Assembly (NCBI GenBank): GCA_020073145.1 | Contig: JAIQFS010000001.1 | Coordinates: 62,001 to 126,000 of the forward strand | Origin: Terriglobia bacterium | GTDB taxonomy: Bacteria > Acidobacteriota > Terriglobia > Bryobacterales > Bryobacteraceae | Length of the DNA stretch: 64,000 nucleotides | Direction of reading: 5' to 3' | In this document: piece after piece, positions 29,330 through 38,859 of the stretch | Layout: each line of letters starts with the position of its first letter | How positions within the stretch are numbered: position 1 is the stretch's first letter | Program-made: the position numbers and the translations under genes | Notes under the pieces: generated by a model | Told to the model about the DNA's origin: nothing | Database searches by the model: none | Seen by the model: only the letters and a program-made list of their open reading frames with translations

Positions 29330-29896
29330 TTACGCCACTTCGCTGGCCGCCACTTTTTCCACCAGGAGAACCTTTTCCATGCCGTCAATCTCCTGGAACT
29401 TCACCTCGATAATCTCGATGTCGGTCGTCTGCACCACCCGGCCCACAAACCGCGCTTCGATCGGCAATTCGCGGTGACCGCGGTCGATCAACGCCAGCAA
29501 GTGCACCTTCGCCGGACGTCCGTGATCGAACAGCGCGTCCAGCGCCGCGCGAATCGTGCGCCCCGTATACAGCACGTCATCCATCAGAATGATGTCCTTG
29601 CCCTGGATCGAAAACGGAATCTCGGTGGAACTGACCACGGGCTTGATGTCCACCGTCGTCAGATCGTCTCGATACAAGTTGATATCCAAAATCCCAACCG
29701 GGATTTTGCGTTTCTCGAGAGTCTCGATCTTGTGGGCCAGTCGCTGCGCCAGAGGCACGCCGCGGCGGCGGATTCCGATGAAGGCCAACTGGTCCAGGTT
29801 GCCGGTCTTTTCCAGAATCTCGTGAGCCAACCGGACCAGCGTCCGGTCGATCTCGGAAGCGCTCATGAGCTGGGCTTTTTCGCGCGTGGCGGCCAT
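29330..29896 (-). CDS. pyrR: Bifunctional pyr operon regulator / uracil phosphoribosyltransferase
   Basis: This 188-residue PyrR-family protein has the PRPP-binding loop [17 protein letters not shown] and an N-terminal part [16 protein letters not shown]. It makes UMP from uracil and PRPP and in many bacteria binds pyr mRNA leader loops. I looked for the PyrR-binding loop pattern (ARUCCNGNGAGGYU) in the 420-base leader on the minus strand and did not find it. Attenuation is therefore not supported by the sequence, and the salvage role is the safer call. The start at 29896 has a GGAG five bases upstream. Confidence 0.94.
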   Translation of the reverse strand: MAATREKAQLMSASEIDRTLVRLAHEILEKTGNLDQLAFIGIRRRGVPLAQRLAHKIETLEKRKIPVGILDINLYRDDLTTVDIKPVVSSTEIPFSIQGKDIILMDDVLYTGRTIRAALDALFDHGRPAKVHLLALIDRGHRELPIEARFVGRVVQTTDIEIIEVKFQEIDGMEKVLLVEKVAASEVA

Positions 29897-30048
29897 AGAA
29901 CTCCGAAGTTCAGGGTAGCATGCGCCAGCCCCAGGTTCACCACCGCCGGCTCTGGCCGCTGACGTGCTCTGTCTGCCACCGTTGCATCTTCGAACGGATG
30001 CTCCTCACCAGGGCAAGTCGTTGAAAACGCGAGCGAGGAGGGGTCCTT

Positions 30049-30252
30049 ATGTCGCGGCGGCCAACGAAAGTGGGGGAAAGGACGCTGTCTGCGCCCAAGG
30101 CGCGCTCCCTCCGGACTGGGGCTTTTCACCCAGCTCGGGCGCTCGGGGCATCGGTCAGCCGGCCTGGGGTGATTCTGGTTCGTCCCGCACCTCCGCGGGT
30201 GTGCTGTAAAACTTGTAAGGACCGGGGTTGTATCGGGCTCTGCCGTTTCTAA
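30049..30252 (+). CDS. Possible small Cys-rich ORF, 67 aa
   Basis: This is a short ORF with an unusually good ribosome binding site (AGGAGGGG, seven bases before the ATG). The product is basic and ends with a Cys-rich segment, CCKTCKDRGCIGLC. It lies in the 420-base gap between the divergent pyrR and pseudo-receiver genes. The middle is compositionally ordinary for high-GC non-coding DNA, so coding status is uncertain. Confidence 0.3.
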   Translation: MSRRPTKVGERTLSAPKARSLRTGAFHPARALGASVSRPGVILVRPAPPRVCCKTCKDRGCIGLCRF

Positions 30253-30320
30253 CCGATTTCGGCGTCTCCCCGCTTGCGCCGGTGAGGCGGCAGCTATACA
30301 CTGGGCACGGGGCAAAATAG

Positions 30321-30773
30321 ATGTCCGCTGCAACCCTGAAGAAGCCGATTATGGCGTCAGACGAATCCGCTGGAGCGCAGGTGGCCGTGCTCGTGGTAGC
30401 GGCGGAGTCCGACCGCGTCGGCTTCCGTCGGATCTTCGAACACAGCCGGTGGACTCTCCTGGAAGCCGAGACGGTGGCCGATGCTGCCGCGGCTCTGAGT
30501 CGGCGTTCCTCCCTGGTCGTCATCTGCGAGGCGGTTCTTCCCGATGGGACCTGGCTCGATCTGCTCCGATTGGCGCGAGATTTGCCGGTCCCGCCGCCCG
30601 TGATTGTCACTGCCCGCCAGGCCGACGATGATTTCTGGATGCAGGTCCTCGATCGCGGCGGCTACAACGTGTTGGGGCGGCCGTTTTCGGAAAAGGAAGT
30701 CTTTGAGATGGTGAGCGTCGCCTGGCGCCACCGCAAAGATCGCGCCCAGACCGAACTGCGCGCCGCCGGATAA
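30321..30773 (+). CDS. Degenerate receiver-domain protein (pseudo-receiver)
   Basis: This is a stand-alone receiver fold of 150 residues. The sequence shows the beta3 segment SLVVICEAVLPDG, where the phospho-acceptor Asp is Glu (E70). The acidic pocket DD is replaced (VVAAESD), and the conserved Lys of the KPF motif is Arg (GRPF, R120). These changes argue against normal phosphorylation; Glu at this position can mimic the phosphorylated state. A second ATG at 30351 would remove ten N-terminal residues. It has no output domain. Neighbours give no partner. Confidence 0.8.
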   Translation: MSAATLKKPIMASDESAGAQVAVLVVAAESDRVGFRRIFEHSRWTLLEAETVADAAAALSRRSSLVVICEAVLPDGTWLDLLRLARDLPVPPPVIVTARQADDDFWMQVLDRGGYNVLGRPFSEKEVFEMVSVAWRHRKDRAQTELRAAG

Positions 30774-30865
30774 ACCGCCCCGCCCGCCAAACCCGCCGTC
30801 CGTCACCGCCGAACCGGAAGTTCGCCTGTCGCGCGCCCTAGGCTTGCGATATCATACCTAGCGCT

Positions 30866-31480
30866 ATGGACGAACAATTTCTCGATCGGCTGCAAATCCG
30901 CGAACTCATCGCCAACTGGGTCCTCTACCGCGACGCCAACATGTGGGACGGCTTCCGCGCCGTGTGGGCGCCGGAAGGCCGCATGATGGCCACCTGGACC
31001 CAGGGCACCTTCGAGGAATTCATCGAGATGAACAAATCGGGCTTTGCCAAGGGCGTGCGGATCCTGCACTACCAGGGCCCTAGTGCCGTCGAGGTCAGCG
31101 GGAACCGCGCCATCGCCTACACCAAGATGGTGATCTCGCAGCGCGCCAAAGTGCACGACGTGCTCTGCGACGTGAACTGCACGGGCCGCTTCTGCGACTT
31201 CTTTGAGAAGAAGGACGGCAAGTGGGGGCTGGTGCTGCGCCAGCCGATCTACGAGAAAGACCGCATGGACCCGGTGGACCCCGCCGCCACCTTGACCCTC
31301 GACCAGAACCTGCTCGCCAGCTTCCCCGAGGGCTACCGGCACTTGGCGTACCTGCAAACCCAAATCGGCTACAAGGTCAAGACCGACATGCCCGGATGGA
31401 CCGGCCCGGAAGTCGAAGCCCTGTACGCGCGATGTAGCGCTTGGCTTTCGGGCAAGGCGAAGACCGCCGACGCCCGCTGA
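30866..31480 (+). CDS. SnoaL-like / NTF2-fold protein
   Basis: This 204-residue protein begins with a SnoaL-like pattern (FLDRLQIRELIANWVLYRD, then DGFRAVWAPEGRM), followed by strands such as VSGNRAIAYTKM and a C-terminal helix that extends the normal NTF2 cone. Members include hydroxylases, dehydratases and isomerases of small hydrophobic compounds, with the DLYGDIDRRA-type positions only partly conserved. Substrate cannot be assigned. It is preceded by about 90 bases without a clear promoter and converges with the DUF1992 gene. Confidence 0.78.
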   Translation: MDEQFLDRLQIRELIANWVLYRDANMWDGFRAVWAPEGRMMATWTQGTFEEFIEMNKSGFAKGVRILHYQGPSAVEVSGNRAIAYTKMVISQRAKVHDVLCDVNCTGRFCDFFEKKDGKWGLVLRQPIYEKDRMDPVDPAATLTLDQNLLASFPEGYRHLAYLQTQIGYKVKTDMPGWTGPEVEALYARCSAWLSGKAKTADAR

Positions 31481-31491
31481 ACCAGAAAAAA

Positions 31492-31830
31492 CTAAAGGGT
31501 TCGCTTGTGCAGGGTGAGCGCGGGCGCCCTCAAATTGAAATTGACAATTCTCCGGTTGAGGTCCGCCACGCGCCTCTCGAAATCACTGGCAGGGGCTGCC
31601 GCCTGAGCCTGCAGGTGGCGCGATTCGGCTTCGATTTCTTTGGACTCCTGAATCCAAGCGGGCGTCAACCCGTTGTTCTTCAGGATCCGATTCGCCATCC
31701 GAAGGGAAGGATCTTCGAACGGGTTCTCCTCCAACGGGAGCGGCTTGCCGGCGCCCTCCAGGTGATCGAATGCCCCTTCTTCCATCCCTTCCCGGATCTT
31801 CCGCTCCGCAATGAAATGCCATTCGTCCAT
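31492..31830 (-). CDS. DUF1992 / DnaJ-C28-like protein
   Basis: This 112-residue protein matches the DUF1992 family. It starts MDEWHFIAERKIREGMEEGA, followed by FDHLEGAGKPLPLEENPF, and has an N-terminal helix and a coiled-coil C-terminal half. The family is related to the eukaryotic DnaJ homologue subfamily C member 28 but lacks a J domain. Its function in bacteria is unknown. It converges with the SnoaL-like gene across 11 bases. Confidence 0.88.
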   Translation of the reverse strand: MDEWHFIAERKIREGMEEGAFDHLEGAGKPLPLEENPFEDPSLRMANRILKNNGLTPAWIQESKEIEAESRHLQAQAAAPASDFERRVADLNRRIVNFNLRAPALTLHKRTL

Positions 31831-32005
31831 ACCTTGAATTTACCATTGACGTCCGAGCCAGACTGACCCCGCCGGTACTGCGCCACGGACGTTCCCGACA
31901 GTATCCGGCTTTTCAAATCTCCATTCCCCGGCCGCTCAATCACTTGCGCTCGTATGCCCCCGTTTCCAGCCCGCGCGCGCGTTACCCTCTAGGCGGAAAC
32001 CAACG

Positions 32006-32626
32006 ATGTCTTCCTTCCTCCAAATCCAGGCGAATCGACGCAATTCGCAAAATTCCACCGGGCCGCGCACCCCCGAAGGAAAAGCCGCTTCCCGTTTCAA
32101 TGCCCTCCAATCCGGCATCGACGCCAAAGCGCTCGTCATCCCCGGCGAAGCCGCCGAGGATCTCGAAGCCCTCGCCGCCAACTACCGCCTCCTGTTCGAG
32201 CCTGCCTCCCCGCTCGAAATCTTCCTCGTCGACCAGCTCGTCTATGCCGACTGGCAGCTCCGCCGCCTCCACAAAATCGAAGCCAATCTCCGGGCACAGG
32301 CTGCCCATTCCCCCCATGACGCGCTCGATCTTGCCCTCAACCGCATCGCCCGCCTGGAGCGCCGCATCGACGCCACCGAGCGTTCCTACTTCCGCGCCCT
32401 CAAGCAGTTAGAGCGCTTTCAAACCCCCGCCAAACCCTCGGTCCCAGCTCCCGGTCCCCAGCCCCTGGTTCCCGCGCCGGCCTCCGGCCCCCATCCCCCG
32501 GCTCCTGCCGCTGACCACCGGCCCCCGGCCGCTGCGCCAGCCCCCGAATTGGCTTCGTTCCCTACCAGTCCTCCTCCCGCTTCGCCGCCTGCGGAAATCC
32601 CGCCTCGACAGACGATAATGAGCTAG
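32006..32626 (+). CDS. STGPRTPEGKA-motif protein with Pro-rich tail
   Basis: The N-terminus QANRRNSQNSTGPRTPEGKA followed by SRFNALQSG is the hallmark of a large uncharacterised family that I associate with acidobacteria and planctomycetes. Residues about 45-140 are helical with a Leu/Arg-rich stretch (ALNRIARLERRIDATERSY). Residues about 145-200 are a low-complexity Pro/Ala tail. The stop TAG shares its G with the GTG start of the following oxidoreductase (TAGTG), implying translational coupling. Its function is unknown and there is no metal or catalytic motif. Confidence 0.85.
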   Translation: MSSFLQIQANRRNSQNSTGPRTPEGKAASRFNALQSGIDAKALVIPGEAAEDLEALAANYRLLFEPASPLEIFLVDQLVYADWQLRRLHKIEANLRAQAAHSPHDALDLALNRIARLERRIDATERSYFRALKQLERFQTPAKPSVPAPGPQPLVPAPASGPHPPAPAADHRPPAAAPAPELASFPTSPPPASPPAEIPPRQTIMS

Positions 32627-35541
32627 TGAGTCTCGTTCAGTTGGAAGCCGGGACACCGGTTCCCCAGGCCAGCGCCGCCGCCGTCGACACCGAGGCCTTG
32701 CGCCGCGAATTGGAAGCCCACATCGAAGGCGAGGTGCGCTTCGACCGCATCTCCCGCGCCTTGTACTCCACCGACGCCAGCGTCTACCAGATCCAGCCGC
32801 TCGGTCTGGTGGTGGCGCGCGGCCGCCAGGACATCCTCCGCGCCCTCGACATCTGCCGCCGCTTTCGCTGCCCCCTCACTCTCCGCGGCGGCGGCACTTC
32901 CCAGGCCGGCCAGGCCATCGGCGAAGGCCTCCACATCGATACCTCCAAATACTTCAACCGCCTCCTCGAGGTGAATGCCGAAGAGCGTTGGGCGCGCGTC
33001 GAGCCCGGCATCGTCCTCGATGAGCTGAATGCCCAGCTCGCCCCGCTCGGCCTCCGCTTCGCGCCCGATATCTCCACCGCCAGCCGCGCCGCCATCGGCG
33101 GCATGATCTCCAATAACTCGGCCGGAGCGCGCAGCGTGCTCTATGGAAAAACCATCGATCACGTCCTCGAGCTCGAAGTCGCCCTCTCCGATGGCAGCAT
33201 CGTCCGCGTCCACGACACGCCCCGGGCCGCAGTCCCCACCGGCGATTCCCTCGAAGCCGCCTGCTATCGAACCGTCCTCGGCCTGGCCGCCACCCATGCC
33301 GCCGAAATCGACCGCCGCTACCCCAAGATCCTCCGCCGCGTCGGCGGCTATAACCTCGACGAATTCACCGATCCCGCCCGTCCCGTCAACCTCGCCAAGA
33401 TTCTGGTCGGCTCCGAGGGCACCCTCGCCGTAGTCCTCGAAGCCAAGCTGCGCCTGGTCCCGCTCCCCAAAGCCAAGGCCGTCATGGTGGTGATGTTCGC
33501 CGAGCTGCTCGAAGCCCTCGCCGCCGCCCCCGCCATCCTGCGCCATCGGCCCTCTGCCATCGAGGTGATGGACAAAGCCATCCTCGACAACACCCGCCAG
33601 AACGCCGCCCTCGAACGCATCCGATCCTCCGTTGTCACGGGCGATCCCGGCGCCACTCTCTGCATCGAGTTCTATGCCGACCGCAAAGAGGATCTGCCGC
33701 CGCGTCTCCGCGCCCTCGAAGACGACCTCCGCGCTCACCATCTCGGCTATGCCTATCACTGCGAGACCGACCCCGCCGCTCAGCAGCGCATCTGGAGCCT
33801 CCGCGAAGCTGCCCTCGGTCTGTCCATGGCCATGAAGGAGGATGCCAAGTCCATCTCGTTCGTCGAAGACACCGCCGTGGCCCCCGAGCGTCTCAGTGAA
33901 TTCATCGGGCGTTTCCTCGAAATCATCCGCGCCCACAACACCACCGCCGGCGTCTACGCCCATGCCTCCGTCGGCTGCCTGCACGTGCGGCCGGTGGTCA
34001 ATATGAAAACCGAGGAAGGCGTTCAGAAATTCGAATCCATCGCCCGCGCTGTGGCCGATCTGGTCATCGAGTTCGGCGGCGCCCTTTCCGGCGAACACGG
34101 CGATGGCCTGGTCCGCGGCCCCTTCATGCGCCAGATGTTCGGCGACGTGCTCTACGAGGCCTTCCGCGAAATCAAGCGCACCTTCGACCCCTTGGGCATT
34201 CTCAATCCCGGCAAGATCGTCGACGCCCCTCCGATGACCGCCAACCTGCGCTTCGGCGCGGGCTATCAAACCCCCAAGCCGCAATCCTGGTTCGATTATT
34301 CCGAGTACGGCGGCCTCGGCGGCGCGGTCGAAATGTGCAGCGGCGTCGGCGCCTGCCGTAAGAAACTTTCCGGCACCATGTGCCCGTCCTACATGGCCAC
34401 CCGCGAAGAATCCGATTCCACCCGCGGCCGCGCCAACGTGCTCCGCCTTGCCATGGCCGGCCGCCTGGGTGAATCCGGGTTGGGCGACGAAGGCGTCCAC
34501 CGCGTCCTCGACCTCTGCCTCGAATGCCGCGCCTGCAAAGCCGAGTGCCCCGTCGGCGTCGATATGGCGCGCTTCAAGAGTGAGTTCCTCGCCGATTACT
34601 ACACCCGTCACGGCACCCCGCTCCGCGCCCAGGCCCTCGGGAACATTCACCGCCTCTCGGTCTGGGGCAGCCGCTTCGCTCCGCTTGCCAATTGGATGTC
34701 CACCGCCGCGCCGGCCCGCTGGCTCAATGAGAAGCTCCTCGGTGTGGACCGCCGCCGCCGCTTGCCCGCATGGAAGCGCCAAACCTTCGCAACCTGGTTG
34801 GCCGGCCACCCCCGCCCCGCCGGCCAGGCCCAGCGGGAGGTCACGCTTTTCAATGACACCTTCACCAACCACTACGACCCCGAAATCGGCATCGCCGCGC
34901 TGGAAGTTCTGGAGCGCGGCGGCTGCCAGGTGAATGTCGTCCGTCCCGGCTGCTGCGGCCGTCCGCTCATCTCGCAGGGTCTTCTTGCCGAAGCCCGCGC
35001 TCAACTCGGCCCGGTCATCGAAGCGCTCTTTCCCATCGCCCAACGCGGGGGCCAGATCCTGTTCTGCGAGCCCAGTTGCCTTTCCGTCCTCAAAGAAGAC
35101 GCCCCATCCCTGCTGCGCGGCGCGCTGCAAGAAAAGGCGCGAGCCGTGGCCCCAGCCTGCCGGCTGTTCGAAGAGCACGCCGCCCAGTTGGATCTGCCGC
35201 TACGCCCCGGCCCCAAGAAAATCCTGCTCCACGGCCACTGCCATCAGAAGTCCATGGGCTTGCTGTCGGCCACCACCGCGCTCCTCTCCCGCATCCCCTC
35301 GGCCACCGTCGTCGATCTGGATGCCGGCTGTTGCGGCATGGCCGGCTCGTTCGGCTACACCCATGGGCACTACGACGTCTCCGTCGCCATCGCCAATCGC
35401 AAACTGCTGCCCGCCGTCCAAGCCATGCAGCCCGGCGAGGTCCTGGTCGCCCCCGGAACCTCCTGCAGACATCAGGTTGCGGAGCTCGGAGCCGCCTCCG
35501 GAATCCATCCGGCCGTGTTGATCCGTTCGTTGCTGGAATAA
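32626..35541 (+). CDS. FAD-linked oxidase / Fe-S oxidoreductase fusion (glycolate/D-lactate type)
   Basis: This 971-residue oxidoreductase fuses a GlcD-like FAD domain (PCMH fold, residues about 40-490, with TLRGGGTSQAGQAIG and the C-terminal HGDGLVRGPF) to a GlcF-like Fe-S part. The Fe-S part has one cluster-like motif around CSGVGACRK, CLECRACKAECP for a 4Fe-4S cluster, and CCG-type motifs PGCCGRPL, HGHCHQK and DAGCCGMAG at the C-terminus. It probably oxidises a 2-hydroxy acid such as D-lactate or glycolate and passes electrons to quinone. The start overlaps the preceding stop. Confidence 0.92.
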   Translation: MSLVQLEAGTPVPQASAAAVDTEALRRELEAHIEGEVRFDRISRALYSTDASVYQIQPLGLVVARGRQDILRALDICRRFRCPLTLRGGGTSQAGQAIGEGLHIDTSKYFNRLLEVNAEERWARVEPGIVLDELNAQLAPLGLRFAPDISTASRAAIGGMISNNSAGARSVLYGKTIDHVLELEVALSDGSIVRVHDTPRAAVPTGDSLEAACYRTVLGLAATHAAEIDRRYPKILRRVGGYNLDEFTDPARPVNLAKILVGSEGTLAVVLEAKLRLVPLPKAKAVMVVMFAELLEALAAAPAILRHRPSAIEVMDKAILDNTRQNAALERIRSSVVTGDPGATLCIEFYADRKEDLPPRLRALEDDLRAHHLGYAYHCETDPAAQQRIWSLREAALGLSMAMKEDAKSISFVEDTAVAPERLSEFIGRFLEIIRAHNTTAGVYAHASVGCLHVRPVVNMKTEEGVQKFESIARAVADLVIEFGGALSGEHGDGLVRGPFMRQMFGDVLYEAFREIKRTFDPLGILNPGKIVDAPPMTANLRFGAGYQTPKPQSWFDYSEYGGLGGAVEMCSGVGACRKKLSGTMCPSYMATREESDSTRGRANVLRLAMAGRLGESGLGDEGVHRVLDLCLECRACKAECPVGVDMARFKSEFLADYYTRHGTPLRAQALGNIHRLSVWGSRFAPLANWMSTAAPARWLNEKLLGVDRRRRLPAWKRQTFATWLAGHPRPAGQAQREVTLFNDTFTNHYDPEIGIAALEVLERGGCQVNVVRPGCCGRPLISQGLLAEARAQLGPVIEALFPIAQRGGQILFCEPSCLSVLKEDAPSLLRGALQEKARAVAPACRLFEEHAAQLDLPLRPGPKKILLHGHCHQKSMGLLSATTALLSRIPSATVVDLDAGCCGMAGSFGYTHGHYDVSVAIANRKLLPAVQAMQPGEVLVAPGTSCRHQVAELGAASGIHPAVLIRSLLE

Positions 35542-35695
35542 CCCGCGCTCTGCTCGCCAGTTGCATGCAGTGCGCTCAATGGAATACACTTGAACGGCTA
35601 ACGACTGGTAAACAAAAGGGGAAGAGCCCTCCGCACGGACAGGATGGGGGCGTATCCCACCTTCGAAAGCGGCTTTAGGAGGGCCTCATAAAACC

Positions 35696-36913
35696 ATGTC
35701 ATCTACGAAACCCGGTCCAGCGGCGGGGTCCGGACCAGTGGCGGCTGTGTCCGGCCTGGCTTCGGCATCCCCCGATCCCGAACAGAATTTCCGGTTTTAC
35801 GACAACCGCCAGAAGTACCTCATGTTCGTCAACACCTGCAGCGAGAAGTGGGTCATCGCCAGCCGCGTCGCCGCCGAGTTGAATGAGATTCACCCCATCC
35901 CCCCGGCCATCCGCGTCTTCGACGCCGGCGTCGGCGACGGCACCGTCCTCGCCCGCATGATGCGCACCATGCACCGCCAGTTCGAATGGATGCCCTTCTA
36001 CATCGTCGGCAAGGAAATCAGCCTGGAAGATGTCCGGCTGGCCCTGGAGAAAATGCCCGACCGCTTCATGGAACACCCGGCCACCGTCCTGGTGATGACC
36101 AACATGAAGTACGATGAGGCCCCGCTGCTGACCCCCAACGAACCCGGCGCGGCCGAGAAGGTGGTCTGGCACGAAGTGGAATTGAAGGGCAATACCGCCG
36201 GCCAGTTCGACGACCAGATTACTGCCTTGCAGCCCTTCCTCGCGGATAATTGGCGCGCGCGGATCAGCCCCAAAAGCGGCAACCCGGTCTACGAAAAGCC
36301 CACCGTGCTGGTGATCTACCGGCAGGATTGCAAGTTCCTGCTCGATCAGGTGCGCCCCAAGCGCGGCGCCCCTCGCGCCGATTTCGACTTGATCCTCGCG
36401 TCGCAGCCCTACCGCGCCCGCGCTTCGGTGGAATTCAAGGCCAAGCGCGTCATCGCGCCGCTGGCCCGCAGCCTCAACCCCGGCGGCCGCCTCATCGGCA
36501 TCCATTCCTGCGGCAATGACCCCGCTCTCGAAATCGTCCAGCGCGTCTGGCCCGAGGAGAATCCCTTCCAGTCCAACCGCTTCGACCTCCTCAAGGCATC
36601 CGAGGCCGCTCTCGGCGGCCAAGCCCGCGACTTCCAGTTTCTGGCCTATGACGACGAGCGCTCCCTGCTGCGCTACGACATGCACACGTTGCCCACCGAG
36701 ATCGGCTCATCGGCCTCTTCCATCGGCACCTCCACCTTGCTGGCCGCCTGGAACGCCGCCACCTATGTCGCTCAGATCGAGGACCAGCGCCTCGCCGACG
36801 CCATGTCCGGCACCACGTATATCGAAGCCACTCGCGAAGTCCTTCGCGAGCACGGCGCATTGTGGTTCTGGGATGAGTGCTATATCGTCGCCCGCAAATT
36901 GCAGCAGGCCTGA
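35696..36913 (+). CDS. SAM-dependent methyltransferase-like protein
   Basis: This 405-residue protein has the class I SAM-binding motif I as FDAGVGDGTVL (residues 75-85), after an unstructured 30-residue N-terminus. The rest includes YIVGKEISLEDVRLALE (motif II region) and SLNPGGRLIGIHSCGND (motif VI-like). An AGGAGG lies about 13 bases upstream of the ATG, a long spacing. Substrate is unknown. It precedes the lipoprotein gene on the same strand by about 40 bases. Confidence 0.75.
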   Translation: MSSTKPGPAAGSGPVAAVSGLASASPDPEQNFRFYDNRQKYLMFVNTCSEKWVIASRVAAELNEIHPIPPAIRVFDAGVGDGTVLARMMRTMHRQFEWMPFYIVGKEISLEDVRLALEKMPDRFMEHPATVLVMTNMKYDEAPLLTPNEPGAAEKVVWHEVELKGNTAGQFDDQITALQPFLADNWRARISPKSGNPVYEKPTVLVIYRQDCKFLLDQVRPKRGAPRADFDLILASQPYRARASVEFKAKRVIAPLARSLNPGGRLIGIHSCGNDPALEIVQRVWPEENPFQSNRFDLLKASEAALGGQARDFQFLAYDDERSLLRYDMHTLPTEIGSSASSIGTSTLLAAWNAATYVAQIEDQRLADAMSGTTYIEATREVLREHGALWFWDECYIVARKLQQA

Positions 36914-36951
36914 AACCGCCTTCGGTACAATAATTGCTAGTGGGGTGACCT

Positions 36952-37830
36952 ATGAAACTATTTACACTGGCAATCGCAGCATTGCTTTTCCTCTGTTCCT
37001 GCAGTAAGACCACGGGAGGAGGCCAGCACGCCACTGTCGAACTGCGTGACGGCACCAGCGTCAGCGGCAACGTGCTCTCCAGTTCCGCCAGCGAGATTCA
37101 GATCGCCGGCGACGACAAACTCACCCGGACCATTCCCATGGCCCAGGTGAAGTCCATCGAGTATGACGATGCCGCCCCAGCGGCCGACGCCAGCGCTCCG
37201 GCCGCGACTCCCGCCGCTCCGGCCGCACCATCGGGGGCGGCGCCTAAAGCGGCTCTCCGCCATCGCGACCATTACCACCCGACCGAATCGGCCGTCACCA
37301 CCAAGACCAGCGAACTGCCCGTCGGCACCGAGATCTCGGTGCGTAACGAAGAAACCATCGATTCCGGCAAGGCCGTCGAAGGCCAGACCTTTCCCGCCGA
37401 AGTTACCGCGAACGTGCTCGATGCCTCGGGTGCCGTCGTGATCCCCAGCGGCGCGAACGCCCAAATCGTGATCCGCTCAGCCTCCAAGGGCGGCAAGATC
37501 CGAGGCGCTTCCGATCTGGTGCTGGACCTGGCCACGGTCTCGGTCGACGGCCGCGAGTATCAGCTCAGCACCGCCGACCTGTCCGAGAAGGGTCACGATA
37601 GCGTGGGCGTGAACAAGCGCACCGGCAAGTTCGCGGGCGGCGGCGCGGCCATCGGCGCCATCATCGGCGCCATCGCCGGCGGCGGCAAAGGTGCGGCCAT
37701 TGGCGCGGGCTCGGGCGCGGGAGCGGGCGCTCTGACCGAAATCCTGACCAAGGGCACCATCAAGGTTCCCGTGGAAACCGTCCTCACCTTCAAACTGGAT
37801 GAAGCGCTGCGCGTGCAGGCCGCGCGGTAG
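36952..37830 (+). CDS. Glycine-zipper lipoprotein
   Basis: This 292-residue lipoprotein has a signal peptide and lipobox (MKLFTLAIAALLFLCSC; LCSC, Cys17). A beta-rich segment (VELRDGTSVSGNVLSSSASE) is followed by an Ala/Pro linker, a second beta domain (VRNEETIDSGKAVEGQTFPA), then a glycine-zipper segment (GGGAAIGAIIGAIAGGGKG) and KGTIKVPVETVLTFKLDE. Such zippers insert into or line the outer-membrane face in related envelope proteins. A GGGGTGA sits just before the ATG. A role in envelope stress or surface display is plausible but unproven. Confidence 0.78.
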   Translation: MKLFTLAIAALLFLCSCSKTTGGGQHATVELRDGTSVSGNVLSSSASEIQIAGDDKLTRTIPMAQVKSIEYDDAAPAADASAPAATPAAPAAPSGAAPKAALRHRDHYHPTESAVTTKTSELPVGTEISVRNEETIDSGKAVEGQTFPAEVTANVLDASGAVVIPSGANAQIVIRSASKGGKIRGASDLVLDLATVSVDGREYQLSTADLSEKGHDSVGVNKRTGKFAGGGAAIGAIIGAIAGGGKGAAIGAGSGAGAGALTEILTKGTIKVPVETVLTFKLDEALRVQAAR

Positions 37831-37839
37831 CCGCCCGGG

Positions 37840-38859
37840 CTAGCCGCCCGCGCTGTGTCCCAGATGTCCGCCGAACTGGTAGCGCATCGCCGACAACAGC
37901 CGGTTGGCAAACTGATCCTGGCCGCGCGACGCGAACCGCTCGTACAGCGCGGCGGTCAGCACCGGCGCGGGCGCGGCTTCGTCGATGGCCGCCTGAATCG
38001 TCCAGCGGCCTTCGCCCGAATCCGACACCTCTTCCGAGAACCGGGCCAAGTCCGGCTCTTCCAGTAGCGCCGTCGCCGTCAGGTCGAGCAACCACGAGGC
38101 GATTACGCTCCCCCGCCGCCACACCTCCGAGACATCCGCCAGGTTGAACTCGTACTGATAGTGGCTGGGCTCGCGCAGCGGCGTGGTCTCCGCGTCCACT
38201 TTGTGATCGCGCATCCCCACGTTGGCGTGTTTCAGAATATTGAGTCCCTCCGCATACGCGGCCATCAGCCCATACTCGATGCCGTTGTGCACCATCTTGA
38301 CGAAATGCCCGGCGCCCGAGGGGCCGCAATAGAGATACCCTTCTTCCGCCGTGCCGCCGGCCTGTTCCCGCCCCCGCGTGCGCGGCACGTTGCCGCGTCC
38401 AGGCGCCAGCGTCTTGAAGATGGGATCGAGATGTTGGGCGACTTCCGGCGGCCCGCCGATCATCATGCAGTACCCGCGCTCGAGCCCCCACACGCCGCCG
38501 CTGGTCCCCACGTCCAGATAGCGGATCCCGCGCGCCGCCAGCGCCTGCGCGCGCCGGATATCGTCGATGTAATAGGAGTTCCCGCCGTCGATGAGAATAT
38601 CGCCCGGCTGCAGCAGCGGCGTCAGCTTTTCGATTAGTCCATCCACCACCGCCGCCGGCACCATCATCCACACCGCCCGCGGCGCCGCCAGCGAGCGCAC
38701 GAATTCCTCCAGCGACGCAGCGCCCGACGCGCCCTGTCCCGCCAGGTCTTTCACCGCCACCTGGTTGCTATCGAAGACGGCGCACTGGTGCCCCCCCTTC
38801 AATAGCCGGCGCACAATGTTGGCGCCCATCCTCCCCAGCCCGATCATTCCCAGTTGCAT
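37840..38859 (-). CDS. gnd: 6-phosphogluconate dehydrogenase (short form)
   Basis: This 339-residue protein oxidises 6-phosphogluconate to ribulose-5-phosphate with CO2 release. The Rossmann motif [10 protein letters not shown] is at the N-terminus, the substrate loop is [11 protein letters not shown], and the catalytic Lys/His segment is [13 protein letters not shown]. The length fits the short NAD-preferring Gnd (about 300-340 residues). A short start at 38859 is preferred over the 40-residue-longer frame, which lacks similarity. The 38860-39072 gap holds nothing I recognise. Confidence 0.93.
   Translation of the reverse strand: MQLGMIGLGRMGANIVRRLLKGGHQCAVFDSNQVAVKDLAGQGASGAASLEEFVRSLAAPRAVWMMVPAAVVDGLIEKLTPLLQPGDILIDGGNSYYIDDIRRAQALAARGIRYLDVGTSGGVWGLERGYCMMIGGPPEVAQHLDPIFKTLAPGRGNVPRTRGREQAGGTAEEGYLYCGPSGAGHFVKMVHNGIEYGLMAAYAEGLNILKHANVGMRDHKVDAETTPLREPSHYQYEFNLADVSEVWRRGSVIASWLLDLTATALLEEPDLARFSEEVSDSGEGRWTIQAAIDEAAPAPVLTAALYERFASRGQDQFANRLLSAMRYQFGGHLGHSAGG

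Noticed and set aside
29897-30320. PyrR attenuator leader upstream of pyrR
   Set aside because: No match to the PyrR-binding loop pattern on the minus strand and no terminator/antiterminator pair was found, so no regulatory RNA is called.
32623-35178. 851-residue minus-strand ORF opposite the FAD/Fe-S oxidoreductase
   Set aside because: It is a codon-bias shadow of the real gene: Gly/Ala/Glu-rich with no family signature, while the plus strand has full domain motifs.
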